This document shows positions 42,875-50,766 of a stretch of 58,906 bases of DNA, one piece after another. The notes under the pieces are model-generated. The model was not told the DNA's origin and ran no database searches. It saw nothing but the letters and a program-made list of their open reading frames with translations. Every line of letters begins with the position of its first letter. Within the stretch, counting starts at the first letter, position 1. The position numbers and the translations under genes are program-made. Source of the stretch: Pirellulales bacterium (GTDB lineage Bacteria > Planctomycetota > Planctomycetia > Pirellulales > JAICIG01); the NCBI GenBank assembly GCA_025927475.1, contig JAICLL010000018.1, positions 1 through 58,906 on the forward strand, read 5' to 3'.

Positions 42875-44440
42875 TCAGGTTCCTTCCAGTTTTTCGTTCT
42901 GCGCCAGCAAGATGCGCTCGGCGCGGAACACCACTTCCAGGTCTTTGTTGGCGGGCTTGGCGGCCTCTTTCAGCGCCGGCATAGCCAGCCGGCCCAGCTC
43001 GAGCAGCCGCTTCTCGGCCGCTTCACGCACCGAATACTTTTCGGCGCCTAACTCGGCGATCAGCTTTTGCACTTCGCCCTTGATCTTCGGGTCGAGATTA
43101 CGCACCAGCACCAGCGCCGAGCGGATGGTTTTGCGCGGGGCGGGATAGGCCACCAGCGGCAGACGCTCTTCGATGGCGTCGGGCGGTAAACGGAAGAGCA
43201 CCAGCATTTCTTTGGTTTCAACGAGGTGGTTCAGGCCTCGGCCTAACAGCAACTCCGCCTCTTGACCGGTCAGCCCCACGTGCTTCAGACCGGCTGTCAG
43301 CGATTCGTTGACCGCCTTGAGCTCGTCGGAATCTTTTGCCAAGGGCTGAGACATTTCGATATCGACTCCCGGAAGCGGCGCGGTGGCTGTGGGAGCGGGC
43401 TGCGCGGCAGCGCCAGGTGTGGAGGCCGCTTCCGGCGTCGAGGCCGGTTGCTTCGCCTCGACCTTCTCAGCCTGCGCGGCGTCGGGTTTAGCGTCTGCGG
43501 GCTTCCCTTCGCCGGCTTCCTTGTCGGGCGCGGCGGCCGCGGGCTTTTCCGCGGAGGGGACGGCAGCGGGCTGTACTGACTTGGGCGCTTCTGTGGCGGA
43601 GCTTTCGACTTTTTTCTCAGCCGCGGCCGGCGCGTCGGCCGGTTTACTCTCGGCTGGTTTGATCTCCGCGGGTTTGATCTCCGCGGGTTTGATCTCCGCG
43701 GGTTTACTGTCGTCGGCGGGCTTACTGTCGGCGGGCTTCGCGTCCGCCTTTGCCGCGGCAGGTTTCGCGGGGTCGAGCTTTTCGATTCGGCCGATGCGCA
43801 ATCCGTTTTCAGCCGGGGCAAGTATCAACACGTCGAGCAGCGGCGTCTTGCCGCGATTGGCAAGTTGATATCGGTCAGGCCCGCCGGTGAGCTGCAGCGG
43901 CACTTCGTATTTCAGTTCGCAGTCGTAGGCTAAGAACCGCTCGGTGCGGCTCTTGCCCTGGGCAAACAGGCCGTCGAGCTGCCTGCCCGCAATAAACCAG
44001 TGCTTGTCGTCGACCGCCGCCATGAAGGCGTCCTTGGCGGCTTCGGGCACGGTGGCCAGGTCGAGCCAGCGCAGCCGGCCGCTCTTCGACTCGGCCGGCG
44101 GCCAATGTCCCAAAAACCGCCCCGACTGCACTCGCAAGTCGATCTCCAAATCCTTGATCGGCTCGCCGTGAAACGTGATCAGCCCCAGCGGCGTGAGCTT
44201 CTGTTGCTCGTTGACGCGGCTCCGCTCGGTCTCGACCACACCGGGCAGCGCGCTGGGGTAGTGCTGCAACTGATTGACTTGCTCCAAAGTCGGATCGAGC
44301 CCCCAGAGCGAGAATTCGTGGATCTCGTAATTGGCGATTTCGTCGTCCGCCCGCATCGTGGCGGCGAGCAGAAGCAGGCACAAAAACGGTGGGCAAAAAG
44401 ATCGGAGTAGAGAAAGTGCTTTCATTTTTGTGCCCTTCAT
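42875..44440 (-). CDS. Secreted protein with Ala/Pro/Lys-rich linker and C-terminal HEAT-like motif
   Basis: A 521-residue exported protein, last of the 4-gene operon. After the signal peptide (F-L-C-L-L-L-L-A-A-T-M-R-A) residues about 30-215 form a globular domain (H-E-F-S-L-W-G-L-D-P; I-T-F-H-G-E-P-I-K-D-L-E). Residues about 225-365 are a low-complexity linker of K-P-A-E-I/K-P-A-D-S repeats, partly from a 15-bp DNA tandem. A C-terminal domain ends in L-G-A-E-K-Y-S-V-R-E-A-A-E-K-R-L, a short HEAT-like motif widespread in planctomycete proteins. It has no paralogue in the other operon. The start at 44440 lies 118 bp after the NPCBM gene. Confidence 0.8.
   Translation of the reverse strand: MKGTKMKALSLLRSFCPPFLCLLLLAATMRADDEIANYEIHEFSLWGLDPTLEQVNQLQHYPSALPGVVETERSRVNEQQKLTPLGLITFHGEPIKDLEIDLRVQSGRFLGHWPPAESKSGRLRWLDLATVPEAAKDAFMAAVDDKHWFIAGRQLDGLFAQGKSRTERFLAYDCELKYEVPLQLTGGPDRYQLANRGKTPLLDVLILAPAENGLRIGRIEKLDPAKPAAAKADAKPADSKPADDSKPAEIKPAEIKPAEIKPAESKPADAPAAAEKKVESSATEAPKSVQPAAVPSAEKPAAAAPDKEAGEGKPADAKPDAAQAEKVEAKQPASTPEAASTPGAAAQPAPTATAPLPGVDIEMSQPLAKDSDELKAVNESLTAGLKHVGLTGQEAELLLGRGLNHLVETKEMLVLFRLPPDAIEERLPLVAYPAPRKTIRSALVLVRNLDPKIKGEVQKLIAELGAEKYSVREAAEKRLLELGRLAMPALKEAAKPANKDLEVVFRAERILLAQNEKLEGT
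43656..43700 (-). repeat. 15-bp tandem (x3) coding for K-P-A-E-I repeats
   Basis: GGTTTGATCTCCGCG is repeated three times exactly, giving three identical K-P-A-E-I units in the linker of the 42875-44440 protein. It is flanked by degenerate units. A 15-bp unit keeps frame, so copy number can vary without breaking the gene. Confidence 0.9.
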
Positions 44441-44450
44441 TTTTTGCCTT

Positions 44451-44549
44451 CGGTGGCTGGGGCAGAGCTTTGGCGATGCCCCGGCATCAATCGAGACCCG
44501 GTGAGGGATGAGCCAAATGGCGGGACTCGCTGCGCTCGGCCCACCCTAC
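44451..44549. repeat. Family B repeat followed by a family A arm
   Basis: A B repeat (44451-44485, CGGTGGCTGGGGCAG... GATGCCCCGGC) and a single A arm (44519-44549, CGGGACTCGCTGCGCTCGG) fill the 118-bp gap between the NPCBM gene and the linker-protein gene. Confidence 0.85.
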
Positions 44550-44558
44550 ATCGCGGCG

Positions 44559-46439
44559 TTATTCCTTTCCGCCTGCCCGGAAGATGCGAGCGTCGGCCCA
44601 AAGCACCCGGTCGCCCGTGTCTTCGGCCTCGCCAAAATCAATCTCCAACGCCAATTGCTTGACGCCGGCCAGCGGCACGTCGATCTCGACCGGCTCACCG
44701 TTGGCCCGCAGGTCGGGCTGGATGAACAGCTCGCGCCCGTCGCCCAACACGCGGCAAATCACGCGGCCGCGCCCCCGCCCGGTTTCATCAAAGCCGACCA
44801 TGGCCTTGAACGACTCGTACTGTCCATCGACCGCGTAGGTGAGCATGCTGCGCGAATGCGCTGCCAACCCCTTGGCATAATTCTTTCCTTTGAGCTTCAG
44901 CGGCCCGCCGTCGAACCCCTGGTCGCGGCGATAGCCGATCCGATGTCCAAAGTAGGGCACCTCTTCGACCGTCAGCGGATCGAGGTCGGAGACGTAGGTT
45001 ACCTTGCCGTTGCGAAAGGCGACTCTGGCAACCGTCGATCGCGGAATGGTCAGCCGCCCGCCCCAGGCGGTTTCGACACCCAGTTCTTTCTCGTCGACGC
45101 TCGACCAGACCCCGGCCACCACGTCGCCCGAAAGAAGCTGAACGAGTTGATACGGACTGGCATTCGGTTGGCGGCGGGGGTTCTTGGCATACACGACGCC
45201 CGCCAGCCGCCCAACGCCGATCGAGCGGTCTTCGCCCTCGAAGGTAAACTTCAGCTTGCCGTCGACCACGGCGCGAGCGTTGCCGGTCACTTGCTGCACC
45301 GCCTGATCGCGGCCGACGGCCACGGCGGCGTCTTCGGCCGCGGGATCAGCCAGCCGGGCCTCGAACTGCCGGCGAGCATCGGCCGCCGTCACCGCGGTGA
45401 AGGCGACGCCCCGCACTTCGGTCAGGGCCAGTTTCACTTCGGGCTGCCAACTGGTCTTGAGCGAAACCGTTTCCTCGCCCAGCTCGAGCAATTCTCCCCG
45501 CAACACGGTTTTGTCGCGGCCATACACCACCACCGCGGGCGGCCCCGTGAGGGCGGGCTGCGTTGTGCCCGAGTCGGCGCCTAGTTTCAATTGATGATCG
45601 GTGTGGGTCGCGCCTTTGAGCGACGTCTTCGAGGTGCTGCCGTCCTCATACGTAACGGTGATTTCAAAGTCGCGCTCAAAGCAGTCGTGGTTGATCGGCT
45701 CCAGGTAAAGCTCGGCGGTGGGCGATCCCGCGGCGCGCTCGACTGCCAGCTTCCAGTTGGGCGTTCTGGCAGTATCGAGCCGCCACACGCCGCGTCCCTT
45801 GCCGCCGCGGGTGAGCACCACGATTTGCTTTGCTTTCTTCGCTCCGACCAGACCGCCGAGGTGCAGATGTATGTCTTGGATGCCGTTGGCGCCCACGGCG
45901 CCGCCAATTTGCACCAGGTCGTGATTATCCTGGCCGATCCACTGCGCTTCGAGCAACGGCGCATTGCCCAACTCGACCACGGAGATTTCGTCCATCGCAA
46001 TCTGGCGTTCGGGATCGACGGCCACGATCAACTTGCCCTCGGCGATGGTTTTGACGTCGGCGGCGATGCGCTCGTCATAGATCGTGGTGATGGCGGGGCC
46101 GGATGGAGGTGCTGTCGGCGAGCTAGCGGCGGGCTTAACCGGCTGGGTTGCGGCCGGCGGGGCGTTGGCTGGCTGCGGCGTCGCTGGCACTGCCGCGGCT
46201 GGCACTACTGTGTTCTCTTTCTCCGCGGGAACGTCGTCAGCCAGCGCGCAGGATACGATCGCGGTGAAGAGCCAAAGGAGGGTGGGCCGAGCGAAGCGAG
46301 CCCCACCTTTTCGGGTAGCGCAACGGGTCAAGGAAGAACAACACGAACGGTGGGACTCGCTTCGCTCGGCCCACCCTACGCGCCGCTCGTGGCCCTCGCG
46401 AACCTGCCGGTCAAAACTGCTCTCGCGACACATCGTCAT
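44559..46439 (-). CDS. Secreted Sm-like/NPCBM-domain protein (cassette B); repeat-extended N-terminus
   Basis: A 626-residue exported protein. The start at 46439 is fixed by an ATGA overlap with the upstream gene, and AAAGGAGG lies 12 bases before it. A complete family A doublet (46278-46379) lies in frame between this Met and the middle of the signal peptide, so ~55 residues precede the core and the repeat even supplies its first residues (P-T-L-L-W-L). The mature protein has a Pro/Ala linker, Sm-like modules (K-T-V-L-R-G-E-L-L-E-L-G) and a C-terminal NPCBM-type domain: Y-V-S-D-L-D-P, Y-A-K-G-L-A-A-H-S-R-S, F-K-A-M-V-G-F-D-E, A-L-E-I-D-F-G. It is the paralogue of the 34343-35536 protein. Confidence 0.87.
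   Translation of the reverse strand: MTMCRESSFDRQVREGHERRVGWAERSESHRSCCSSLTRCATRKGGARFARPTLLWLFTAIVSCALADDVPAEKENTVVPAAAVPATPQPANAPPAATQPVKPAASSPTAPPSGPAITTIYDERIAADVKTIAEGKLIVAVDPERQIAMDEISVVELGNAPLLEAQWIGQDNHDLVQIGGAVGANGIQDIHLHLGGLVGAKKAKQIVVLTRGGKGRGVWRLDTARTPNWKLAVERAAGSPTAELYLEPINHDCFERDFEITVTYEDGSTSKTSLKGATHTDHQLKLGADSGTTQPALTGPPAVVVYGRDKTVLRGELLELGEETVSLKTSWQPEVKLALTEVRGVAFTAVTAADARRQFEARLADPAAEDAAVAVGRDQAVQQVTGNARAVVDGKLKFTFEGEDRSIGVGRLAGVVYAKNPRRQPNASPYQLVQLLSGDVVAGVWSSVDEKELGVETAWGGRLTIPRSTVARVAFRNGKVTYVSDLDPLTVEEVPYFGHRIGYRRDQGFDGGPLKLKGKNYAKGLAAHSRSMLTYAVDGQYESFKAMVGFDETGRGRGRVICRVLGDGRELFIQPDLRANGEPVEIDVPLAGVKQLALEIDFGEAEDTGDRVLWADARIFRAGGKE
46278..46379. repeat. Family A palindromic doublet inside a coding N-terminus
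   Basis: Left arm 46278-46307 and inverted right arm 46349-46379 with a 41-nt centre, the same centre length as the doublet at 11016-11116 although the centre sequences differ. It encodes R-R-V-G-W-A-E-R-S-E-S-H-R and G-G-A-R-F-A-R-P-T-L-L-W in the NPCBM protein. Confidence 0.9.
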
Positions 46440-47074
46440 GACGCTGTTTTGCCTCCTTTGCCTGGCGTACGCATAGTGCGCTTTTCGCCTGAAGGTTTCG
46501 GGGCCGGTTCCGCAGCCGGCTTTGCTTTGGACTTTGCCTCGCTCGATTGCTCGTTGCCATCCGACGAGCGGTCGTCCGCTGCCGGGGCCTCGCCTTCGGC
46601 ATTGGCCGGTTTCTCTTCGGCCAGACGTTTGTAATAGCGCTCCAGGATCTTCTGGTAATGGGCCGGAAAGCCTTCGGTCATCGACTGCACGATGCGGTCG
46701 CGTTCGTGCGGCGGCAACTCGGCCCATTGTTTTCCGTTCCGCCGGGCGGCGTGAAGATCGCCGATGCCGCCGGGACCGCCCTTAATGACCGAATCGGCCG
46801 CCGGGCGGCTGGGGTTTGGCCCGCTCGCGCCGCCGCGCATCGACTGGCTTTGCTGCTCCAGTTCTTCAATCAGCTTGTCGAGCTTGCCGACAATCTTTTT
46901 CTGCGACTGTTGTGTGGGTTCGCCGGTCGACATGCCCGACAGGTCGATCACCACTTCTTCCATATCCAGGGCGATACTGCCGATGGGGTCATCGCCGGCG
47001 TCCTGGGCAACCGCCTGCGAGGCCGCCAAAAGCGCGGTGACATATAACCCAAAAGAGAATGCAGACGTTTTCAT
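46436..47074 (-). CDS. Secreted F-P-x-H-Y motif protein (cassette B)
   Basis: A 212-residue exported protein; signal peptide L-Y-V-T-A-L-L-A-A-S-Q-A-V-A-Q. The ATG at 47074 overlaps the upstream stop (TAATG) with AAGGAGG 7 bases before it. A helical part (K-K-I-V-G-K-L-D-K-L-I-E-E-L) leads to W-A-E-L-P-P-H-E-R-D-R, then F-P-A-H-Y-Q-K-I-L and Y-Y-K-R-L-A-E-E, matching the cassette A protein at 35605-36744. It lacks that protein's long TPR-like N-terminal half and adds a disordered Ala/Lys/Pro tail. This defines the minimal shared part of the family. Confidence 0.82.
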   Translation of the reverse strand: MKTSAFSFGLYVTALLAASQAVAQDAGDDPIGSIALDMEEVVIDLSGMSTGEPTQQSQKKIVGKLDKLIEELEQQSQSMRGGASGPNPSRPAADSVIKGGPGGIGDLHAARRNGKQWAELPPHERDRIVQSMTEGFPAHYQKILERYYKRLAEEKPANAEGEAPAADDRSSDGNEQSSEAKSKAKPAAEPAPKPSGEKRTMRTPGKGGKTAS

Positions 47075-49011
47075 TAGTTTCCTCCTTGCAGCTCGTCGCC
47101 GCGTTCTTCGGCGAGCCGCTCGGTAGCGGCCCGCACATAATCTTGTTGATCGGCCACACGCTCGATTGCTTCGCGTAGCGCGGCCGACATGTCGTCGCCA
47201 GATCGCGATTGGTCGACATCGGCGGTCTGCCGGTTGGTGCGAAGTTGCAGCAGGCGAATCATTTTCAACTCGGCGATCAGCCGGTTCAGCTCGCGGCGGC
47301 GGTCGGCCTGGCCGCGTTGGGCCTTGCCGGGCGATGCCGACGACGGCAACTGTTTCATCGCATCCAGCAAATCGCGCAGATCGGCCTCGATTTGCCGCTG
47401 GTCGTTAACCACCTGCTCTGAGCCGTCGCCCTCGGCCAGCGCCGCCTGCACGTCGGCCATTTCGTCGCGGACCATAATCAAGGCCGCCGGCAGCGCGATG
47501 CCAAACTCGGTCTCTTCCACCAGGGTAATCAGCTCGTTGGCAATCTCCATGATGCGGCCTTCCGACTTGGCCAGCCCGACCACGGCGTTGATGGCCTGCC
47601 GCGAGCCTTTGGCCGCCTTGGGGCCGACCGTCTCGGTGGCCTCGCGGACGGCGGTCTGCTTTTCGAGCATCAGTGTCAGTCCTTCCATCACGCGCCGCTT
47701 GACCTCGGCCCGAAGCTGATTGAGCAGCTTTTCGGCCTCGGCCTCAAGCTGCTCTTTGGCGTATTTGAGCGAGTCGAGCGCTTGCTGCTGGTCTTCGCTG
47801 GCGGGCTCGGCCTGCTGGTTGCCCAAACGGCCTTCGGCGCTCGACATGCTGCCATCGGCCCGCAGCAATTCGCCCAGCGCGCCGGCGCCCGCTTCGCCCA
47901 GATCGCGCACCAATTGGGTGATGCCTTCGTTGAGCTGGCGGTTTTGCGATTGATCGCGTTTCATGGCGGCGAAGTTGGCCTCGGCCAGCTCGGCCTCGGC
48001 GCGGCGAATGGCTTCGGCCGTTTCGTCGCGCTCTTTTTCCAAAGCGGAGAGCGCCTCTTTCTGATGCGGCACGGCGGGAGTCGGTTCATGCTTTGATAGC
48101 GACTGCCCGGCCTCGCCCATCTGCGCCTCAGCAGTTTGCAGGTTGGCAGACTGCTTGCCGGCTTGCGCCGCCGCCTCGGCGAGCGATTTGGCGCCGTCGC
48201 GCGTTTTGGCTTGCTCTTTGGCCAGCTCGTCGAGCGATTTTTGCGAATCGTCGCCCGGCTCGGCGCCGTCTTTCACGGCGTCGGCCAGCTTGGCGCCTTG
48301 AGCGACGTGCTCGGTCTGCCGTTTGATCAGCTCTTCGAGCGTCGCTTGTTTTTTGCGCAGGCCGTCCAGTTCTTTTTGCTTCTCCGCGGTGCCCGCCGAA
48401 GCTTGCCGCTCGCGGTCTTCTTCCTTGATGGCCTTGTCGAGCCGCCGCAGGGCCTCGCGCAACTGCCGCAACCGCTCTAACTGCATCTGGAAATCCAGAT
48501 CGGTGGCCAACAGCAAATCGTGCAGCCGCTGCAACTTCGCAAGAAGCTGCTTTTCTTCCGTCGCCGCCTCAGCCAGCGTCAGACGGTCGAGCAGCTTCTG
48601 CGTCTCTTTCATCTGGTGCAGAATCAGCTCTTCTCGGGCAAACTTCAGCCCGAGCATCAGCCGCGAAGAGTTTTCCGGTTCCAAAGCCTTCAGCGCCTCG
48701 GACAGCCGGTACATGCGCTCTTCGAGTTCGGTCATTTCGGCGGCGACCTTGGCCTGGCGGAAGCTGAGCACTTCGCCGGGCGTGACCGGATCGGGCTTTT
48801 GGTCGTCGGCGGTTTTTTCTTTTTTGCCGCCCGGTTGACTGTCGGCGCCTGCTGGAGACGAACTCTCTCCGCCAGCGGGCGCCGCGGAATAGCCTTGAGC
48901 CCGTGTGCCGCCGGGCGCCAGCCCCAGCAGGGTAAAAGAACCGATCGGGATTGCCACCCAGAGAATGGCCGCCGAGCTACCTTGGACCGAGACGCAACGC
49001 GAACGTTTCAT
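47074..49011 (-). CDS. Long secreted coiled-coil protein (cassette B)
   Basis: A 645-residue exported protein, first gene of the 4-gene operon; GAGAGG lies 6-7 bases before the ATG at 49011. After the signal peptide (A-A-I-L-W-V-A-I-P-I-G-S-F) and a Gly/Ser linker, nearly all is coiled coil (M-T-E-L-E-E-R-M-Y-R-L-S-E-A-L; Q-M-Q-L-E-R-L-R-Q-L-R-E-A-L). The end carries I-A-E-L-K-M-I-R-L-L-Q-L-R-T-N-R-Q-T, the counterpart of the cassette A protein. It is divergent from the N-P-Y-Q-S-P protein gene over 148 bp. Function unknown; a scaffold role is inferred. Confidence 0.85.
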   Translation of the reverse strand: MKRSRCVSVQGSSAAILWVAIPIGSFTLLGLAPGGTRAQGYSAAPAGGESSSPAGADSQPGGKKEKTADDQKPDPVTPGEVLSFRQAKVAAEMTELEERMYRLSEALKALEPENSSRLMLGLKFAREELILHQMKETQKLLDRLTLAEAATEEKQLLAKLQRLHDLLLATDLDFQMQLERLRQLREALRRLDKAIKEEDRERQASAGTAEKQKELDGLRKKQATLEELIKRQTEHVAQGAKLADAVKDGAEPGDDSQKSLDELAKEQAKTRDGAKSLAEAAAQAGKQSANLQTAEAQMGEAGQSLSKHEPTPAVPHQKEALSALEKERDETAEAIRRAEAELAEANFAAMKRDQSQNRQLNEGITQLVRDLGEAGAGALGELLRADGSMSSAEGRLGNQQAEPASEDQQQALDSLKYAKEQLEAEAEKLLNQLRAEVKRRVMEGLTLMLEKQTAVREATETVGPKAAKGSRQAINAVVGLAKSEGRIMEIANELITLVEETEFGIALPAALIMVRDEMADVQAALAEGDGSEQVVNDQRQIEADLRDLLDAMKQLPSSASPGKAQRGQADRRRELNRLIAELKMIRLLQLRTNRQTADVDQSRSGDDMSAALREAIERVADQQDYVRAATERLAEERGDELQGGN

Positions 49012-49159
49012 GACATCCTCTCCCGGCCCGCAGGCCAGATGGAAACCAGCGCCCTCAGTGTCCCTGGTATCATACCGGGCGGCCGGGCGAATTACGAGCG
49101 CCAGGCAAGGCCGAGCCGATGATTTGGCGAACGGCCCCCCGGCGCGTTACGCTGCTGGC

Positions 49160-49882
49160 GTGGACGAACCGAACCCCTACCAGTCGCCCGTTTCGCTCGA
49201 CGAGCCACCGCAGTCGGATGTTTTTTACACGCAGAGGCTGGCAGCCTTGCGGTATGTGGAGCTTTGGCGGACCTGCTCGAATTGGCGCAGCTTTCTCGGT
49301 GGATCGCTTTCCAAGGCGCTTCGGTTGCCCGGAACCATCCATACTGCTTTTAGGCCATTCGCGCCGCTCAGGGTGCTTGACGAACGCGAGCTAACCGCGA
49401 GCGGGCGCGAGAAAGTAGTGCCCTTGCTGGAGTCTTGCCGCCAACTGGGCCTGCAACTCGCGTTTTATTGCGCAGGCGAACGACGCGACTCGTTTGAAAG
49501 CTTTGCGTCCCAGTGTTTGAACCAATCGGGTACGATCGCAGCCGCACTGCTTTGGGCGCGGGTTTGCGCGCGACGTACGGTGATTGAACGCCTGCATTGC
49601 GTTTTGCAATCTTGGCTCAACGACGACGTTGTCCTGTCAACCAGTAACCAGCGGCAAATGCTCGACGCGCCAGCGGTTTTTCAACGGATGCATTTGCCGG
49701 GAGCAAGTATTGCTGATCTCCTGCGGATTCACTCCGAGCGTCTGCAAAACGTTCCGCTCGGCCATGTGCGCGTGCTTGATCGCGATCGGCTGTTGGAGCG
49801 GATGAACGCCGACAAGCGACTCATTGCCGAGTTCCACGTTCGCCGTGGCTTTTGGGTGCCCGCGCGGGCGCCGGTGGTATAA
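49160..49882 (+). CDS. Protein of unknown function with N-terminal N-P-Y-Q-S-P motif
   Basis: A 240-residue soluble protein. I use the GTG at 49160 because the chain then begins M-D-E-P-N-P-Y-Q-S-P, a start I associate with many planctomycete proteins; the frame is open to 48905 but the extension is Arg/Pro-rich and antisense to the coiled-coil gene. The ribosome site is weak. The rest is mixed alpha/beta with no signal peptide, membrane helix or recognised motif (L-E-S-C-R-Q-L-G-L-Q-L-A-F-Y-C-A-G; I-H-S-E-R-L-Q-N-V-P-L-G). It faces the next gene tail-to-tail. Confidence 0.65.
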   Translation: MDEPNPYQSPVSLDEPPQSDVFYTQRLAALRYVELWRTCSNWRSFLGGSLSKALRLPGTIHTAFRPFAPLRVLDERELTASGREKVVPLLESCRQLGLQLAFYCAGERRDSFESFASQCLNQSGTIAAALLWARVCARRTVIERLHCVLQSWLNDDVVLSTSNQRQMLDAPAVFQRMHLPGASIADLLRIHSERLQNVPLGHVRVLDRDRLLERMNADKRLIAEFHVRRGFWVPARAPVV

Positions 49883-49920
49883 TCCGGGTGGGCTGCGAAC
49901 CGATGTCGCGCAGCGCAGCT

Positions 49921-50628
49921 TCAGTCCTGGTTGGCGGCGGAGCTGTCTTGATCGGGAGCCGGAGGTTTGCCGCGACCCTGCGGCGCCGCCGCGTCGCGCG
50001 CGCCGTCGGTTGATAGTTTCGCCGTCGTTTTCCAATGCCGTGGCATCGCGGGCGTTCGCACGACAAATTCGATCGTCCGTTGCGGGGCACCCTCAGGCAC
50101 TTTGGCCTCAACCTCAACCTCCTCGCCCAACGCCACCGACTCGATGACCCGCACCGTTCGGCTTTCGGTGCGGGGGCACAGGCAGTGGTCGCCCCGGCCG
50201 ATCGCTTTCATCTCGGCGCCCGTGATCTGGGCGGTTTTGATCGTGGCATCGACGGTTACGCGGTCATTGCCCTCGCCAAGCACCGTCAACTCGATCGTCG
50301 TTCCCTCTTCCAGCACGGTGATCCGCGCTTCGTCGCGGCCGCCGCGCGAGACGACGCCGGTGACAAAGGGCGTTTGCGTTACGTCTTTGACGTTCGCCGG
50401 CACTCCTTCGCTCACGCTAATCGTCGGGGCCATCAGCACCGTGCGCTTACCGTCGTCAGCCGCCGAAACCAGGCGGCATTCAATGACGTAACGGTTTTCC
50501 GTCTGCGGCCGACCGCTCTGACGATCGCTCTTGAGTTCCGCGGCGCCGGTCACCGCACAGCAGGACAAAATCACCGGTAGGGAAGATGAATTCCGCGTTA
50601 TGAGAAAACGGAATAAATTTCGTGCCAC
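49921..50628 (-). CDS. Secreted protein of unknown function
   Basis: A 235-residue protein with a signal-like N-terminus (S-L-P-V-I-L-S-C-C-A-V-T-G-A). The body is beta-rich with a repeated pattern (T-I-S-V-S-E-G-V-P-A-N-V; I-T-V-L-E-E-G-T-T-I-E-L-T-V-L-G; V-T-V-D-A-T-I-K), somewhat like the C-terminal strands of secretins, but too short for a secretin and without a gate region. The tail is Gly/Pro/Asp-rich and disordered. It is divergent from the S10 operon promoter at 50635. Confidence 0.7.
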   Translation of the reverse strand: MARNLFRFLITRNSSSLPVILSCCAVTGAAELKSDRQSGRPQTENRYVIECRLVSAADDGKRTVLMAPTISVSEGVPANVKDVTQTPFVTGVVSRGGRDEARITVLEEGTTIELTVLGEGNDRVTVDATIKTAQITGAEMKAIGRGDHCLCPRTESRTVRVIESVALGEEVEVEAKVPEGAPQRTIEFVVRTPAMPRHWKTTAKLSTDGARDAAAPQGRGKPPAPDQDSSAANQD

Positions 50629-50634
50629 AGGGCG

Positions 50635-50663
50635 TTGACAGCAAAAGGCCGAAGGTTTACGAT
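50635..50663 (+). promoter_or_regulatory. Strong sigma-70 promoter for the S10 operon
   Basis: TTGACA (50635-50640), a 17-bp spacer and TACGAT (50658-50663), the best -35 in the window. It lies 103 bp upstream of the rpsJ start and gives a leader of about 95 nt. Confidence 0.7.
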
Positions 50664-50670
50664 CATCGGT

Positions 50671-50689
50671 TCGCCCCTAAATCGGGCGA
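50671..50689 (+). promoter_or_regulatory. Leader hairpin before rpsJ
   Basis: TCGCCC-CTAAATC-GGGCGA, a 6-bp stem in the untranslated leader. In other bacteria S10 leaders are bound by L4 for autoregulation; that role is inferred here from position only. Confidence 0.4.
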
Positions 50690-50766
50690 GAGACCAAGCG
50701 GCAACATCGACGTGATTTTGCCTCCGGTGTTTGCAATTAAGAAGCGGTCTGAGAGGGTACGAGCGC

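Noticed and set aside
44508-45584. A plus-strand frame of 358 codons opposite the cassette B NPCBM gene
   Set aside because: It starts inside a dispersed repeat and lies antisense to the conserved NPCBM domain.
46440-46727. Upstream extension of the cassette B NPCBM gene to 46727
   Set aside because: It overlaps the F-P-x-H-Y gene in another frame; the ATGA overlap at 46439-46436 with AAAGGAGG upstream fixes the start.
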